From NCBI GenBank assembly GCA_022709605.1, contig JAKLIM010000133.1, positions 1 through 8,936 of the forward strand: DNA of 8,936 bases, given 5' to 3'. Position 1 is the first letter of the stretch, and each line of letters starts with the position of its first letter. This stretch comes from Bacteroidota bacterium (GTDB taxonomy: Bacteria; Bacteroidota; Bacteroidia; Bacteroidales; Paludibacteraceae). Below are positions 1 through 5,815 of this stretch, piece by piece. Made by a program: the position numbers and the translations under genes. The notes under the pieces were generated by a model that had not been told where the DNA came from, searched no databases, and saw only the letters and a list, made by a program, of their open reading frames with translations.

Positions 1-231
1 ATGAACGAAAGTGATACTTGCTGTGGTTTTGGCGGGACTTTTTCAGTTAAAAATTCATCCATTTCAGTAGCAATGGCCGAAAATAAAGTCAGAAATGCCC
101 TGGCTACCGGTGCCGAATATATTGTAAGCACCGAAGCATCGTGTTTGATGAACATAAACGGCTATTGCGCCAAAAACAAATTAGCGGTGAAAGGTATTCA
201 TTTGGCTGATATATTGGCGAGTGGGTATTGA
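1..231 (+). CDS. lutA: LutA/YkgE-family (Fe-S)-binding protein, C-terminal part (partial)
   Basis: This is the last 76 codons of a protein that enters from the left edge. The ATG at base 1 is most likely an internal Met, because a full LutA/YkgE protein is about 240 residues. The visible part is the second CCG (cysteine-rich) domain: DTCCGFGGTFSVK near residues 5-17, then a conserved IS.AMAE..K helix, and AEYIVSTEASCLMNING near residues 38-54. The paired cysteines at 7-8 and the single one at 48 are the cluster or ligand positions of the family. I recall the E. coli YkgE C-terminus matching almost word for word. LutA works with LutB and LutC in oxidation of L-lactate to pyruvate in the cytoplasm. 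The gene is not followed by lutB or lutC here: the next gene is convergent. So lutA is either last in its operon or stands apart. It ends at a TGA at 229-231. A more general HdrD/GlpC-like CCG protein is the main alternative. Confidence 0.85.
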   Translation: MNESDTCCGFGGTFSVKNSSISVAMAENKVRNALATGAEYIVSTEASCLMNINGYCAKNKLAVKGIHLADILASGY

Positions 232-337
232 TAGAAAATTAAGAAATTAGAAATTGAGAAAATAAGAAATTCAGCACAACGGTAATCGAATAGGTTTACG
301 CATTGCAATTAAAAGTTGAAAACCTTACATATTCCAG

Positions 338-356
338 CCCGGGACAATGCCCCGGG
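338..356. repeat. GC-rich hairpin between convergent genes
   Basis: CCCGGG (338-343) pairs with CCCGGG (351-356), and two further inner pairs (CA with TG) follow one A/C mismatch. It lies in the 149-bp spacer between the convergent lutA and usp genes, where a bidirectional terminator would be expected. No T-run follows on either strand, so termination is only inferred. The rest of the spacer (232-337) is A-rich low-complexity sequence with variants of AGAAATT. Confidence 0.5.
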
Positions 357-380
357 TGAAATATAAAACCTGTAATCCGA

Positions 381-1478
381 TTAAATATGCGTTACAAACA
401 ATGGAATGTCGGAATACAAAACCATTTTATACGCCAATCCCGGATTAAATAACCTTGAAAGCAACCTGCGCCGTCGGGAGTTGAAAGCCAGCACGTTAAT
501 GCCTTTACCTTTCATGTATTCCTCAATAATTTCGGGTGTGTACGTGTTACCAAGAAGTGCGTAATGTGTGGTCAGATTGGGATAATGATTCGCAAAATAT
601 GCTTTGATTCCACCCAGCATCACTTCGTCCCAGGCTTCGTTTTTTTCAGAAGCATGAATAAAATAAATCTCAAAATTACCGGAATTAAACAAAGAAATGG
701 TTCTATCGATGGCAATCAGATCTTTTTGGTCAAAATTGGTCAGAAAAGCAACACGGTGCACGTCTTCCGGAGTTTGAATCTGCATTTGTGACGGAACAGC
801 AAAAACCGGTGAAACACAGGCTTCCATTACTTCGGCAGTTACACTCCCGATTAACTCGTTATCAATTTTTTTACCTCTTGTTCCCATTACCACTAAAGCC
901 GGATTCTGCTTTTTGCAATAATCAAGAATCTGATCTTCAGGCACTCCTTCTTTGAGTTCAAAACTATAAGGAATATTGGGTAAAGTGCCATCGGCAATGC
1001 GTTTTTTAATATTATTGCCCAAAACTTCCATTTCGTGATTTGCAGTGGCAATGATCCGTCGGAGCAATTCACTGTCGCTAATGCTGTAAGTGCTAACATC
1101 GTTGTTTATCGAAATGGTAAATGCCGGACTGAAATAAGCATAAAAAAACACTACTTCCGCAGCTAAAATATCGGCAAAATGGAATCCAAAATCAATCAGC
1201 TTTGGAATTTGATCGGTAAAATCAATGGGGATAAGGACATGATTAACAGACGTTTCGTCTTTTTTTTCTTCCCAGGCACTTTCCATTTCTTCTACAATTT
1301 TCAATGCTCGTGGTAAATCATTTTGATTGATCCGTACTCTGACGCCAACTGACATTCCGGGTTGCTCCAGATTTAGTGAGTGAATTACAGTATCAATACC
1401 GTTTTCTTCCAAAACGGATTTAATCATTTGTGCTCTTGAATAAGTACGAATGGCGAGGGTAACTAATTTATCTTCCAT
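381..1478 (-). CDS. DUF2007-like domain plus tandem universal stress protein (UspA) domains
   Basis: A 365-residue cytoplasmic protein with three parts. Residues about 4-66 resemble the DUF2007 'putative signal transducing protein' domain: a beta strand, then SRAQMIKSVLEENGI, a basic strand VGVRVRIN and a closing helix. Residues about 78-229 form a complete Usp fold, with VLIPIDFTD at 81-89, LVVMGTRG at 195-202 and GSV at 211-213. Residues about 241-365 form a second Usp-like unit in which the glycine motif is gone and RRRR (335-338) stands in its place, so it is probably degenerate. The usual ATP motif is G-x2-G-x9-G(S/T); here I count G-x2-G-x8-GS, one residue short, so nucleotide binding is uncertain. 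Usp proteins act in stress and starvation responses, but the ligand of this one is unknown. It starts at an ATG and is transcribed alone, divergently from the gene at 1667. Confidence 0.85.
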   Translation of the reverse strand: MEDKLVTLAIRTYSRAQMIKSVLEENGIDTVIHSLNLEQPGMSVGVRVRINQNDLPRALKIVEEMESAWEEKKDETSVNHVLIPIDFTDQIPKLIDFGFHFADILAAEVVFFYAYFSPAFTISINNDVSTYSISDSELLRRIIATANHEMEVLGNNIKKRIADGTLPNIPYSFELKEGVPEDQILDYCKKQNPALVVMGTRGKKIDNELIGSVTAEVMEACVSPVFAVPSQMQIQTPEDVHRVAFLTNFDQKDLIAIDRTISLFNSGNFEIYFIHASEKNEAWDEVMLGGIKAYFANHYPNLTTHYALLGNTYTPEIIEEYMKGKGINVLAFNSRRRRLLSRLFNPGLAYKMVLYSDIPLFVTHI

Positions 1479-1540
1479 GATACTTAGATTATTAAATAAG
1501 GTTACAAAAAATTCGAAAACACAATTCCGGCCGTAGCCAA

Positions 1541-1578
1541 AAAGTAAAATACACGTTGTAAAGTTAGTATTTTACTTT
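1541..1578. promoter_or_regulatory. 12-bp inverted repeat in a divergent spacer, candidate operator
   Basis: AAAGTAAAATAC (1541-1552) is matched perfectly by GTATTTTACTTT (1567-1578), with 14 bases between. It sits in the 188-bp spacer between the divergent usp gene and the small membrane protein gene, about 50 bases upstream of the -7 box of the latter. The position suits a regulator-binding site acting on one or both genes. A simple RNA hairpin or an inactive intergenic repeat is equally possible. No regulator gene is adjacent. Confidence 0.4.
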
Positions 1579-1630
1579 AAATGTAATCTCAAAAAAACTA
1601 AAATAAATCGTATAAATCGAAATTTAGCTA

Positions 1631-1638
1631 TATATTTG
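1631..1638 (+). promoter_or_regulatory. Bacteroidota -7 promoter box for the small membrane protein gene
   Basis: TATATTTG matches the TAnnTTTG element recognised by the Bacteroidota primary sigma factor and is followed by GCGTAC. It lies 28 bases before the ATG at 1667, which leaves a short AT-rich leader. No clear TTTG-type -33 element is seen about 19 bases further upstream, so the call rests on the -7 box and its position. Confidence 0.5.
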
Positions 1639-1666
1639 CGTACTAATTAATTTAATCATTTCTATT

Positions 1667-2047
1667 ATGAAACCTGTATCGAAAAAAATCTTTTTAATAT
1701 CAACAATTATTGTCGTATTGTTGTTGTCCGGCTTTGTGTTTTTTAAATATTATTTTGTATTCGGCGAGGGCGTTAAAGCCGGTCAATTGAATTATCTTGT
1801 GTACAAAGGCTATGTTTTTAAAACCTATGAAGGCAAAGTAATTCAAAGCGGATTCAGATCGCAAAGTACCGGAACCATCCAATCATACGAGTTTGTTTTT
1901 TCGGTCGACGATAAAGTGCTGGCCGACTCGTTGATGCTTTGCAGTGGCAAGGAAGTTGAACTTCATTATAAAGAATATTTAGGTACATTGCCCTGGAGAG
2001 GTGTTAATAAATATGTTGTCGACAAAATTATTTCCGTTAAAAAATAA
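1667..2047 (+). CDS. Small membrane-anchored protein of unknown function
   Basis: A 126-residue protein. Residues 1-7 are basic (MKPVSKK) and residues 8-28 form one strong hydrophobic segment without a convincing signal-peptidase or lipobox site, so it is probably an N-terminal anchor with the rest outside the inner membrane. The soluble part contains GYVFKTYEGKV (about 48-58), then a strand-rich stretch ending in VELHYKEYLG (about 97-106) and WRG.NKYVVDKI (about 111-122). This looks like a small beta-rich domain. I recall related short proteins with a 'KGxxFKTYEG' motif as common in Bacteroidota and sometimes labelled 6-phosphogluconate dehydrogenase; nothing here supports an enzyme of that type. 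It starts at an ATG behind a good -7 box and lies 77 bp upstream of gldE on the same strand. Function unknown. Confidence 0.75.
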   Translation: MKPVSKKIFLISTIIVVLLLSGFVFFKYYFVFGEGVKAGQLNYLVYKGYVFKTYEGKVIQSGFRSQSTGTIQSYEFVFSVDDKVLADSLMLCSGKEVELHYKEYLGTLPWRGVNKYVVDKIISVKK

Positions 2048-2124
2048 TTTACAAAATATTTTCTGATCGAATCAATTCCGATTTGTATCTACTTTAATTT
2101 TTCAAATAACTAAATTAAACACAA

Positions 2125-3456
2125 TTGAATATTCCGATAGTAAGTTCAGTTTTTAGTGCCATTACATTTGTAGCTCCAACAGTCAGTGCTATCATTTCAT
2201 TGGTACTGAGTGTTTTATTATTACTGATTTCGGCATTAATTTCCGCCTCCGAAGTTGCATTTTTTTCGCTTAATCCTCTTGATATAAAAGAATTACGCGA
2301 AAGTGAGAACGTAAAGGACCGAAAGATAATGCGCATGCTCGATAATCCGCAACGATTACTTGCAACCATACTCATTGGTAATAATTTTGTAAATGTTGCC
2401 ATCATTTTATTACTCACCAATTTTACTAATTCAGTCGTATTATTTGGCAACTCAGCTGTTTTAAGTTTTGTATTTCAAACAGTTATAATAACATTTTTGC
2501 TTTTACTTTTTGGCGAGATTACACCCAAAGTTTATGCCACACAGTTTTCGAGAAAAGTAGCGAACTTTACAGTACCGCTTTTACTTGCACTTGAAAATAT
2601 TTTCAGCCCCATCGTGAAGTTTTTAGTTCACTCAACATCAATTGTTAATTCGCGACTTGCCAAACACGGTCGGTCGAATATATCGATGGAGGAATTGTCG
2701 CAGGCGCTTGAACTTACCACGAACAATAAAGATGAAGATACCGATATTCTTGAAGGAATTATCAAATTCGGGAATATTCAGGTGATTGATATAATGACCT
2801 CGCGGGTTGATATGGTTGATATTAATATTAAAACGAGTTACAAAAAACTGCTCGAGATTATTATTAAATCAGGATACTCACGCTTGCCTGTTTATACCGG
2901 CACGCGCGACAATATCAAAGGTGTTTTGTACAGCAAAGATTTGCTTGCACATCTCGATAAACCGGATACTTTCCGCTGGCAAACGCTGGTTCGTCCGTCG
3001 TATTATGTACCCGAAACCAAGAAAATAGATGATCTACTTATCGAATTTCAGATGAATAAAGTGCATTTGGCAATAGTGGTGGATGAATATGGTGGAATAT
3101 CGGGCATGGTTACGCTCGAAGATATTTTGGAAGAAATTGTGGGTGATATCAGCGATGAGTATGATCAGGATGAATCGTTATTTACCAAATTAGATAATCA
3201 TACTTTTGTTTTCGAAGCAAAAATACAGCTCAACGATTTTTTCAAGATTGATGAAATTCGGGAAGAAGATTTTGTAAAAATAGCAGATGAAGTGGAAACT
3301 TTGGCCGGTTTGATTTTAGAATTGAAAGGCGAAATGCCGATAAAAGGCGAAAGAGTTGATTATAAACGATATGTATTCGAAGTAATGGCTTTGGATAATC
3401 GCCGAATTATAAAAGTGAAATTGTATATCAAGGACGATTTTAAAGTTAATGATTGA
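2125..3456 (+). CDS. gldE: Gliding motility-associated protein GldE (DUF21-CBS-CBS-CorC_HlyC membrane protein)
   Basis: A 443-residue inner-membrane protein of the CNNM/CorC family. Residues about 18-170 form the DUF21 membrane part, with hydrophobic segments near 18-41, 76-98, 105-130 and 148-168 and the conserved SASEVAFFSL (40-49) and FGEITPKVYA (129-138). Two CBS domains follow: about 218-275 (DIMTSRVDM, then GYSRLPVY) and about 283-340 (HLAIVVDEYGG at 314-324, then GMVTLEDILEEIVGD). Residues about 352-436 are the CorC_HlyC domain. Family members move or sense divalent metal ions. The assignment to GldE rests on gldD being next; in Flavobacterium gldE sits beside gldD, and both belong to the gliding machinery set. 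Non-gliding Bacteroidota also carry the pair, so gliding cannot be inferred. There is no ATG in the first 68 codons. TTG at 2125, two codons after an in-frame TAA (2116-2118), is the only start that keeps the first membrane helix intact. Confidence 0.9.
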   Translation: MNIPIVSSVFSAITFVAPTVSAIISLVLSVLLLLISALISASEVAFFSLNPLDIKELRESENVKDRKIMRMLDNPQRLLATILIGNNFVNVAIILLLTNFTNSVVLFGNSAVLSFVFQTVIITFLLLLFGEITPKVYATQFSRKVANFTVPLLLALENIFSPIVKFLVHSTSIVNSRLAKHGRSNISMEELSQALELTTNNKDEDTDILEGIIKFGNIQVIDIMTSRVDMVDINIKTSYKKLLEIIIKSGYSRLPVYTGTRDNIKGVLYSKDLLAHLDKPDTFRWQTLVRPSYYVPETKKIDDLLIEFQMNKVHLAIVVDEYGGISGMVTLEDILEEIVGDISDEYDQDESLFTKLDNHTFVFEAKIQLNDFFKIDEIREEDFVKIADEVETLAGLILELKGEMPIKGERVDYKRYVFEVMALDNRRIIKVKLYIKDDFKVND

Positions 3457-3465
3457 GTTTTAGAA

Positions 3466-3507
3466 CAAAGAATAAAGAGCAAAGAATAAAGAGCAAAGAG
3501 CAAAGAC
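3466..3507. repeat. Six tandem AAAGA-type heptads between gldE and gldD
   Basis: The array reads CAAAGAA, TAAAGAG, CAAAGAA, TAAAGAG, CAAAGAG, CAAAGAC: six uninterrupted 7-base units with consensus YAAAGAR, the first four forming two copies of a 14-base unit. It starts 9 bases after the gldE stop codon. Such purine-rich arrays occur between genes in Bacteroidota and can change length by slippage. The remaining spacer to gldD is AT-rich with no clear promoter box. Confidence 0.85.
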
Positions 3508-3584
3508 TTTAGCTTCATCTATGGCAAGTTGCATCTTACAAATATTTTTATTTAAATTTTTAAGCTAAGATTCAGGTTTTAATT

Positions 3585-4163
3585 ATGCAAAATTATATAC
3601 TGAAAATATCTGTTTTAATCGTGGGTATCGTATTCATTTCGTGTGGCGAAGTTAGTATACCTAAACCTTATGGATATTTCAGGGTAGATTTGCCGACGAA
3701 TAATTATCAGACAATCGACACCTTGATTTTGCCTTATCGCTTTGATATGTCGGCTTCTGCGGTATTGGAACAACACCCCGAACCGGGCGAAAATTACTGG
3801 ATTGATTTACATTATCCCACACTGAACGCCAATATTTATTGCAGTTACAAATCAGTAAAAAATAATTTAACTGAACTGACGGAGGATGCACGCCGGTATG
3901 TGTACAAACACAGCATAAAAGCAGATGGAATAAGCGAAAAGGTTTTCAGTAATGCCGATAAAAACATGTACGGAATTCTGTACGACATTGAAGGAAATAC
4001 TGCTTCGTCCATTCAGTTTGTGCTCACTGATAGCACAAAGCATTTTTTTCGGGGAGCTTTGTACTTTGAAAATGTGCCCAATAAAGATTCGATTGCACCG
4101 ATGGTTGAATTCATTCGTGAGGATATTGTACGCTTAATGGAGAGTTTCGAGTGGAAGAACTGA
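3585..4163 (+). CDS. gldD: Gliding motility lipoprotein GldD
   Basis: A 192-residue protein with an N-terminal lipoprotein signal: a hydrophobic stretch at 5-18 and the lipobox-like FISC with Cys20. The mature part opens with PKPYGYFRVDLP (26-37), the hallmark I associate with GldD. YWIDLHYP (71-78) and MYGILYDIEGNTAS (128-141) follow. The length is normal for the family. There is no obvious run of acidic residues after Cys20 of the kind that exports lipoproteins to the cell surface, so a periplasm-facing anchor is likely. GldD is required for gliding, and for stable type IX secretion-linked machinery, in Flavobacterium johnsoniae; the biochemical role is unknown. It follows gldE by 128 bp, including the heptad array, and its last 13 bases overlap the next gene. 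It starts at an ATG. Confidence 0.92.
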   Translation: MQNYILKISVLIVGIVFISCGEVSIPKPYGYFRVDLPTNNYQTIDTLILPYRFDMSASAVLEQHPEPGENYWIDLHYPTLNANIYCSYKSVKNNLTELTEDARRYVYKHSIKADGISEKVFSNADKNMYGILYDIEGNTASSIQFVLTDSTKHFFRGALYFENVPNKDSIAPMVEFIREDIVRLMESFEWKN

Positions 4164-4780
4164 AATTTAGAATAGATACGGAAGACGGTTTACGAGTTTT
4201 GGTGAAACAAATGACCGGAACCGCGGATGAACTGATTGAAAAACTCGGTAATTTTGATGCGTACAAACCGGAATATTCAAAACTTACGACCGAAAAGCGT
4301 AAACTTGAATTCCTGAATATTCGTGTGGGATTAAACACAATGCTTGGCAAAAATGTTATTATTTTATACGATGAACGTGGCAAACCTTATATTGCTGACA
4401 ACGAGTGGCATATAAGTGTGTCGCACAGCAGAAATCTGTTGGCACTTGCTGCTCACCCTTCGAAATGTGTAGGAATTGATGTTGAATTTTATTCGGAAAG
4501 GGTGCAGAGGATTTACAAACGTTTTTTAAGCGAAAATGAACAGGAAGAACTTTTTGGCGATAATGATATTGAAAAACTTATGATGGCCTGGTCGGCAAAA
4601 GAAGCTCTGTACAAAATAATTGGTAATGACGCTGTAGATTTTGCACAGCAGTTGCGGATATTTCCTTTTTCGAAAAGCGAATCGGGCGAAATAGAAGCCG
4701 AACATATTCCATCACAAAGGAGATTTCGATTAAAATATTGCAGTACAAGCGAGTATGTTTTTGTTTATTGCAAGGCATAA
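4151..4780 (+). CDS. Sfp-type 4'-phosphopantetheinyl transferase
   Basis: A 209-residue cytoplasmic enzyme that moves the 4'-phosphopantetheine arm from CoA to a serine of an acyl- or peptidyl-carrier protein. The signature parts are present: HISVSHS (87-93), CVGIDVE (106-112) with the metal ligands D110 and E112, and WSAKEALYK (147-155) with E151 and K155. The length fits the Sfp/AcpT class rather than the short AcpS class. The start is GTG at 4151, 13 bases inside gldD; an in-frame TGA at 4118-4120 and no ATG before codon 21 leave it as the only sensible choice. GGAGAG at 4139-4144 gives a plausible ribosome site, so translation is probably coupled to gldD. The carrier protein it serves is not in the window; fatty-acid ACP, or an aryl-polyene or flexirubin ACP, are possible. 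Confidence 0.92.
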   Translation: MEELKFRIDTEDGLRVLVKQMTGTADELIEKLGNFDAYKPEYSKLTTEKRKLEFLNIRVGLNTMLGKNVIILYDERGKPYIADNEWHISVSHSRNLLALAAHPSKCVGIDVEFYSERVQRIYKRFLSENEQEELFGDNDIEKLMMAWSAKEALYKIIGNDAVDFAQQLRIFPFSKSESGEIEAEHIPSQRRFRLKYCSTSEYVFVYCKA

Positions 4781-4790
4781 AAATGATTTT

Positions 4791-4836
4791 AGATTCTTCG
4801 CTACGCCCTGCCTACAGCAGGTAGGTCTGAATGACA
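4791..4836 (-). repeat. Intergenic repeat-like unit, copy A
   Basis: The stretch begins AGATTCTTCGCTACGC and ends CTGAATGACA. Read on the minus strand it has the form TGTCATTC...GAAGAATCT, which I recall as a widely dispersed intergenic sequence in Bacteroidota. Its middle holds an imperfect hairpin, CCTGCC pairing with GGTAGG through one G-T pair. It appears in opposite orientation to copy B at 4922-4962. That it is dispersed through this genome is recalled, not shown by the window. Confidence 0.5.
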
Positions 4837-4858
4837 TTTCATTACAAGTTCTTATAAT

Positions 4859-4901
4859 GTAGGTGTTTGGTTGACGGCTTCGCCGCCAACCAAACACCTA
4901 C
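4859..4901. repeat. Strong perfect hairpin, 15-bp arms plus inner stem
   Basis: GTAGGTGTTTGGTTG (4859-4873) is matched perfectly by CAACCAAACACCTAC (4887-4901). Inside, after one mismatch, CGGC (4875-4878) pairs with GCCG (4882-4885) around a TTC loop, giving 19 base pairs in a 43-base structure. It follows the phosphopantetheinyl transferase gene by 78 bases. No T-run follows on the plus strand, so it is not a textbook terminator, though it could stop transcription or protect the 3' end of the gldE-gldD-transferase message. Confidence 0.85.
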
Positions 4902-4921
4902 GAAAAACATAAAATGCTGAT

Positions 4922-4962
4922 TGTCATTTCGATCGCGATTACTATCGGAAGTGAGAAATCTC
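4922..4962 (+). repeat. Intergenic repeat-like unit, copy B
   Basis: The stretch begins TGTCATTTCGATCGCG and ends GGAAGTGAGAAATCTC, with a CGAT...ATCG pairing in its middle. It shares the TGTCATT start and AATCT end with copy A read on the opposite strand, so the two form loose inverted ends around the hairpin at 4859-4901. The open frame of the following gene runs back through it to TTG 4921, which would turn repeat DNA into protein. I treat this stretch as non-coding. Confidence 0.5.
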
Positions 4963-4985
4963 TTTTTAAAACTATATTTAAAAAG
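4962..4985. repeat. AT-rich hairpin upstream of the GGGP synthase gene
   Basis: CTTTTTAAA (4962-4970) pairs perfectly with TTTAAAAAG (4977-4985) around the six-base loop ACTATA. It touches the end of copy B and lies 37 bases before the ATG at 5023. A TATATTTA close to the -7 consensus overlaps loop and right arm (4973-4980), so the hairpin may coincide with the promoter of the downstream gene. That link is inference. Confidence 0.5.
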
Positions 4986-5022
4986 TTTACCGGATAACAA
5001 TGATTTAGAAACTAAAGAAAAC

Positions 5023-5784
5023 ATGAGAAATTCCATTTTCCGAAAAATTTTACTTCAACGTGAATTAAATAAAAAGATGCTTGCGGTACTGCTCGATCCC
5101 GATCAATGCAAAGGAGCATTGTTAGTCAATATTGTTTCAAAATTAAAAACATTAACCCCCGATTTTGTTTTTGTGGGTGGAAGTCACACGGTAACATCGA
5201 CCGATACCCTCATCGAATTTTTAAAAGCTGAAGTTGATACCGAAGTTGTACAGTTTCCGGGCAATGCCTCTCAATTTTCGCCCAAAGCCGATGCGCTGTT
5301 ATTTTTGTCGTTAATTTCGGGCCGCAATGCTGAGTTTCTTATCGGACAGCATGTTAACTCGGCCATGGCGGTTAAAAATTCGGGTTTGGAAGTGATTCCT
5401 ACCGCTTACATTCTGATAGAAGGAGGGAAAAGCAGTTCGGTAGAATACATAAGCAATACGCATCCGATTCCTCACGATAAAGTTGCCATAGCTGTTTCGA
5501 CAGCTGTAGCAGGCGAATTGCTGGGAATGAAACTTGCTTATCTCGAAGCCGGCAGCGGCGCAAAAAATCCGGTTTCGGTTGAAATGATTGAATCGGTCCG
5601 TAAAAATTTAGCCATCCCGCTGATTGTAGGCGGTGGTATTAAAACCGAAGAAAACCTGAAAGCAGCTTTCGATGCCGGTGCCGATATTGTAGTGATTGGC
5701 AATGCCTTTGAATCGGAACCGGAGAAAATTGAACGGTTTGTGGAGTTTACGAAAGCATATAACAGGAATCTTAATGAAAATTAA
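5023..5784 (+). CDS. Geranylgeranylglyceryl phosphate synthase (group II GGGPS, PcrB-like family)
   Basis: A 253-residue TIM-barrel prenyltransferase. The family joins a polyprenyl diphosphate, usually geranylgeranyl, to sn-glycerol-1-phosphate, making an archaeal-type ether lipid precursor. Visible family blocks are LAVLLDPDQ (about 20-28), FVGGSHT (50-56), QFPGN (77-81), SLISGRNAEFLIGQHV (96-111), YLEAGSGA (173-180), VGGGI (202-206) and VVIGNAFE (223-230), the last two forming the phosphate-binding end of the barrel. The SGRN...IGQH block points to the bacterial/Bacteroidota group II enzymes. I start at ATG 5023 (MRNSIFRK): the frame is open back to TTG 4921, but the extra 34 codons run through repeat and hairpin sequence and carry nothing of the family. 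No glycerol-1-phosphate dehydrogenase or second-step prenyltransferase is in the window, so the in vivo product is unknown. The neighbouring nuclease gene converges on its end 31 bp away. Confidence 0.92.
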   Translation: MRNSIFRKILLQRELNKKMLAVLLDPDQCKGALLVNIVSKLKTLTPDFVFVGGSHTVTSTDTLIEFLKAEVDTEVVQFPGNASQFSPKADALLFLSLISGRNAEFLIGQHVNSAMAVKNSGLEVIPTAYILIEGGKSSSVEYISNTHPIPHDKVAIAVSTAVAGELLGMKLAYLEAGSGAKNPVSVEMIESVRKNLAIPLIVGGGIKTEENLKAAFDAGADIVVIGNAFESEPEKIERFVEFTKAYNRNLNEN

Positions 5785-5815
5785 AGCAAATTACTTCGCA
5801 TGTGGTTTATTGGTT

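Noticed and set aside
338..356. The GC-rich hairpin as a proven intrinsic terminator.
   Set aside because: Neither strand has a T-run after the stem. It is kept only as a hairpin with possible terminator role.
564..791. Open frame on the plus strand opposite the Usp gene.
   Set aside because: It is a shadow of the minus-strand gene, with no recognisable domain and no ribosome site. The Usp reading explains the sequence fully.
1667..2047. Possible label '6-phosphogluconate dehydrogenase' for the small membrane protein.
   Set aside because: The protein is 126 residues, has a membrane anchor and shows no nucleotide-binding Rossmann motif, so the label would be a database error.
3466..3507. The heptad array as a possible CRISPR or iteron origin.
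   Set aside because: Units are 7 bases, have no spacers, and no replication or cas gene is near; a simple tandem repeat is enough.
3509..3568. TTAGCTT/AAGCTAA inverted repeat around the gldD leader.
   Set aside because: Arms are only 7 bases with 46 bases between them in AT-rich DNA; this is expected by chance.
4914..4997. A 27-codon ATG frame just upstream of the GGGP synthase gene (MLIVISIAIT..., ending TAA).
   Set aside because: It lies in repeat copy B and the AT-rich hairpin; the hydrophobic look comes from the repeat. No ribosome site or coding pattern supports it.
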